Assembly (NCBI GenBank): GCA_031277445.1
Contig: JAITMH010000006.1
Coordinates: 1 to 10,317 of the forward strand
From: Burkholderiales bacterium
GTDB lineage: Bacteria; Pseudomonadota; Gammaproteobacteria; Burkholderiales; Casimicrobiaceae
DNA: 10,317 nt
Direction of reading: 5' to 3'
The translations under genes were made by a program, and so were the position numbers. The notes beneath the pieces are model-generated. The model saw nothing but the letters and a program-made list of their open reading frames with translations, had not been told where the DNA came from and did not search any database. Each line of letters starts with the position of its first letter. The first letter of the stretch is position 1. Shown in pieces: positions 9,663 through 10,317 of this stretch.

Positions 9663-9674
9663 GTTGAGAGAGCT

Positions 9675-10317
9675 ATGCGTATCTTATACAAAGGTTTTTG
9701 GTCGGACGGCTTGAAGCCAAGAGCCATGCGAGGTAGTGGTTTCCGGAGCTTGGGTGGTAGAAACGCCCAACAAGGGATTGCGTTGCTTATTTCGCTTCTT
9801 GTTCTGGTATTGGTGACATTGTCCGCTGCTGCGATGATGCGTTCTTTGGACAGCAATGTGCTGGCTGTAGGCAATTTATCATTTCGACAGGCTGCGGAAG
9901 CGCCTGTTGCGCAAGCCATTGAAGCGGCCATGGTGAATGTAGCGGGATCTGTAGATAGGCCATTGCTTGAAGGCGATTTAGCGGCGAACAATTATTTTTC
10001 GTTCATTCAACCGGGTGAAGATGCGGACGGTATCCCTGCGGTTTTGCAAGGAAGGGTTGTCGGCGGCCTTTTTGGCAGCTACCCCGCTGGTTTCCAGAGT
10101 TGGACCGATACAGCGGGCAATACTGTGCGGTACGTGGTTGAGCGCATGTGTCGAACCAGCGGCTCGTGGACGCCGGAGAACTGCATAAGAACGCTCACAA
10201 CGATTGATCTTTCGAAAATTGGCACCACCTCGGACCTGCCGCATGTTATTGGCATTGTGCCGGCTGCGCCGGGGGGGTATTACCGTGTAACTGTTCGCGT
10301 TGATGGTCCTGCGGGCA
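9675..10317 (+). CDS. pilX: Minor pilin PilX (5' part only)
   Basis: The first 214 codons are present and the gene runs off the right edge. A long leader (about 34 residues, basic) precedes QQGIALLISLLVLVLVTLSA (32-51), and AAAMMRSLDSNVLAVGNLSF follows at 51-70. This is the PilX N-terminal domain pattern, including the absence of Glu at mature position 5 (residue 39 is Ile if cleavage is after G34). The absence matches PilX and its type II secretion counterpart GspK, which cap the complex. YVVERMCRTSG...ENC (153-170) is the usual Cys-containing segment of the family. I chose the ATG at 9675 because GAGAGAG (9666-9672) precedes it; a second ATG at 9726 (residue 18) would give a shorter leader. 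A PilY1-like gene would be expected next. Confidence 0.87.
   Translation, partial: MRILYKGFWSDGLKPRAMRGSGFRSLGGRNAQQGIALLISLLVLVLVTLSAAAMMRSLDSNVLAVGNLSFRQAAEAPVAQAIEAAMVNVAGSVDRPLLEGDLAANNYFSFIQPGEDADGIPAVLQGRVVGGLFGSYPAGFQSWTDTAGNTVRYVVERMCRTSGSWTPENCIRTLTTIDLSKIGTTSDLPHVIGIVPAAPGGYYRVTVRVDGPAG

Overview
The window looks like a chromosomal segment of a betaproteobacterium; I cannot name the genus. The evidence is the minus-strand order pyrG - kdsA - eno - ftsB, which is a familiar proteobacterial and especially betaproteobacterial arrangement, together with a gltX of the usual Gram-negative length and a PilV/PilW/PilX-type minor pilin operon. Presence of kdsA implies a lipopolysaccharide outer membrane.

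Layout. Minus strand, right to left: gltX (6431-5037) stands alone. Then pyrG (4791-3121) and kdsA (3124-2282, overlapping by 4 bases), eno (2214-925) and ftsB (880-419) form a compact cluster. It is followed by the 5' part of an RNA 2'-O-methyltransferase of the SpoU/TrmH superfamily (351 to beyond the left edge). Plus strand, left to right: a type IV pilin-like gene (6921-7394), a FimT/GspH-type pilin (7422-7958), pilV (7968-8477), pilW (8493-9662) and the 5' part of pilX (9675 to beyond the right edge). These are tightly spaced and almost certainly one operon. gltX and the pilin operon are divergent across a 489-base gap.

How the genes work together. pyrG, kdsA and eno serve CTP supply, Kdo synthesis for lipid A-core (Kdo activation consumes CTP) and phosphoenolpyruvate supply (a KdsA substrate). 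ftsB is a divisome component. The pilin operon encodes the minor pilins that prime assembly and sit at the tip of type IV pili. Its usual partner, a PilY1-like tip adhesin, would be expected to the right of the window; this is an inference.

The non-coding gaps on the minus-strand side are mosaics of short palindromic or charged-repeat sequences. Several occur twice in the window, some in inverted orientation. The most notable consequence is that ftsB appears to have lost its normal stop and to read through about 57 codons of such repeats, giving an arginine-rich tail. I found no CRISPR array, transposase, rRNA or tRNA gene, and no convincing undescribed multi-gene system.
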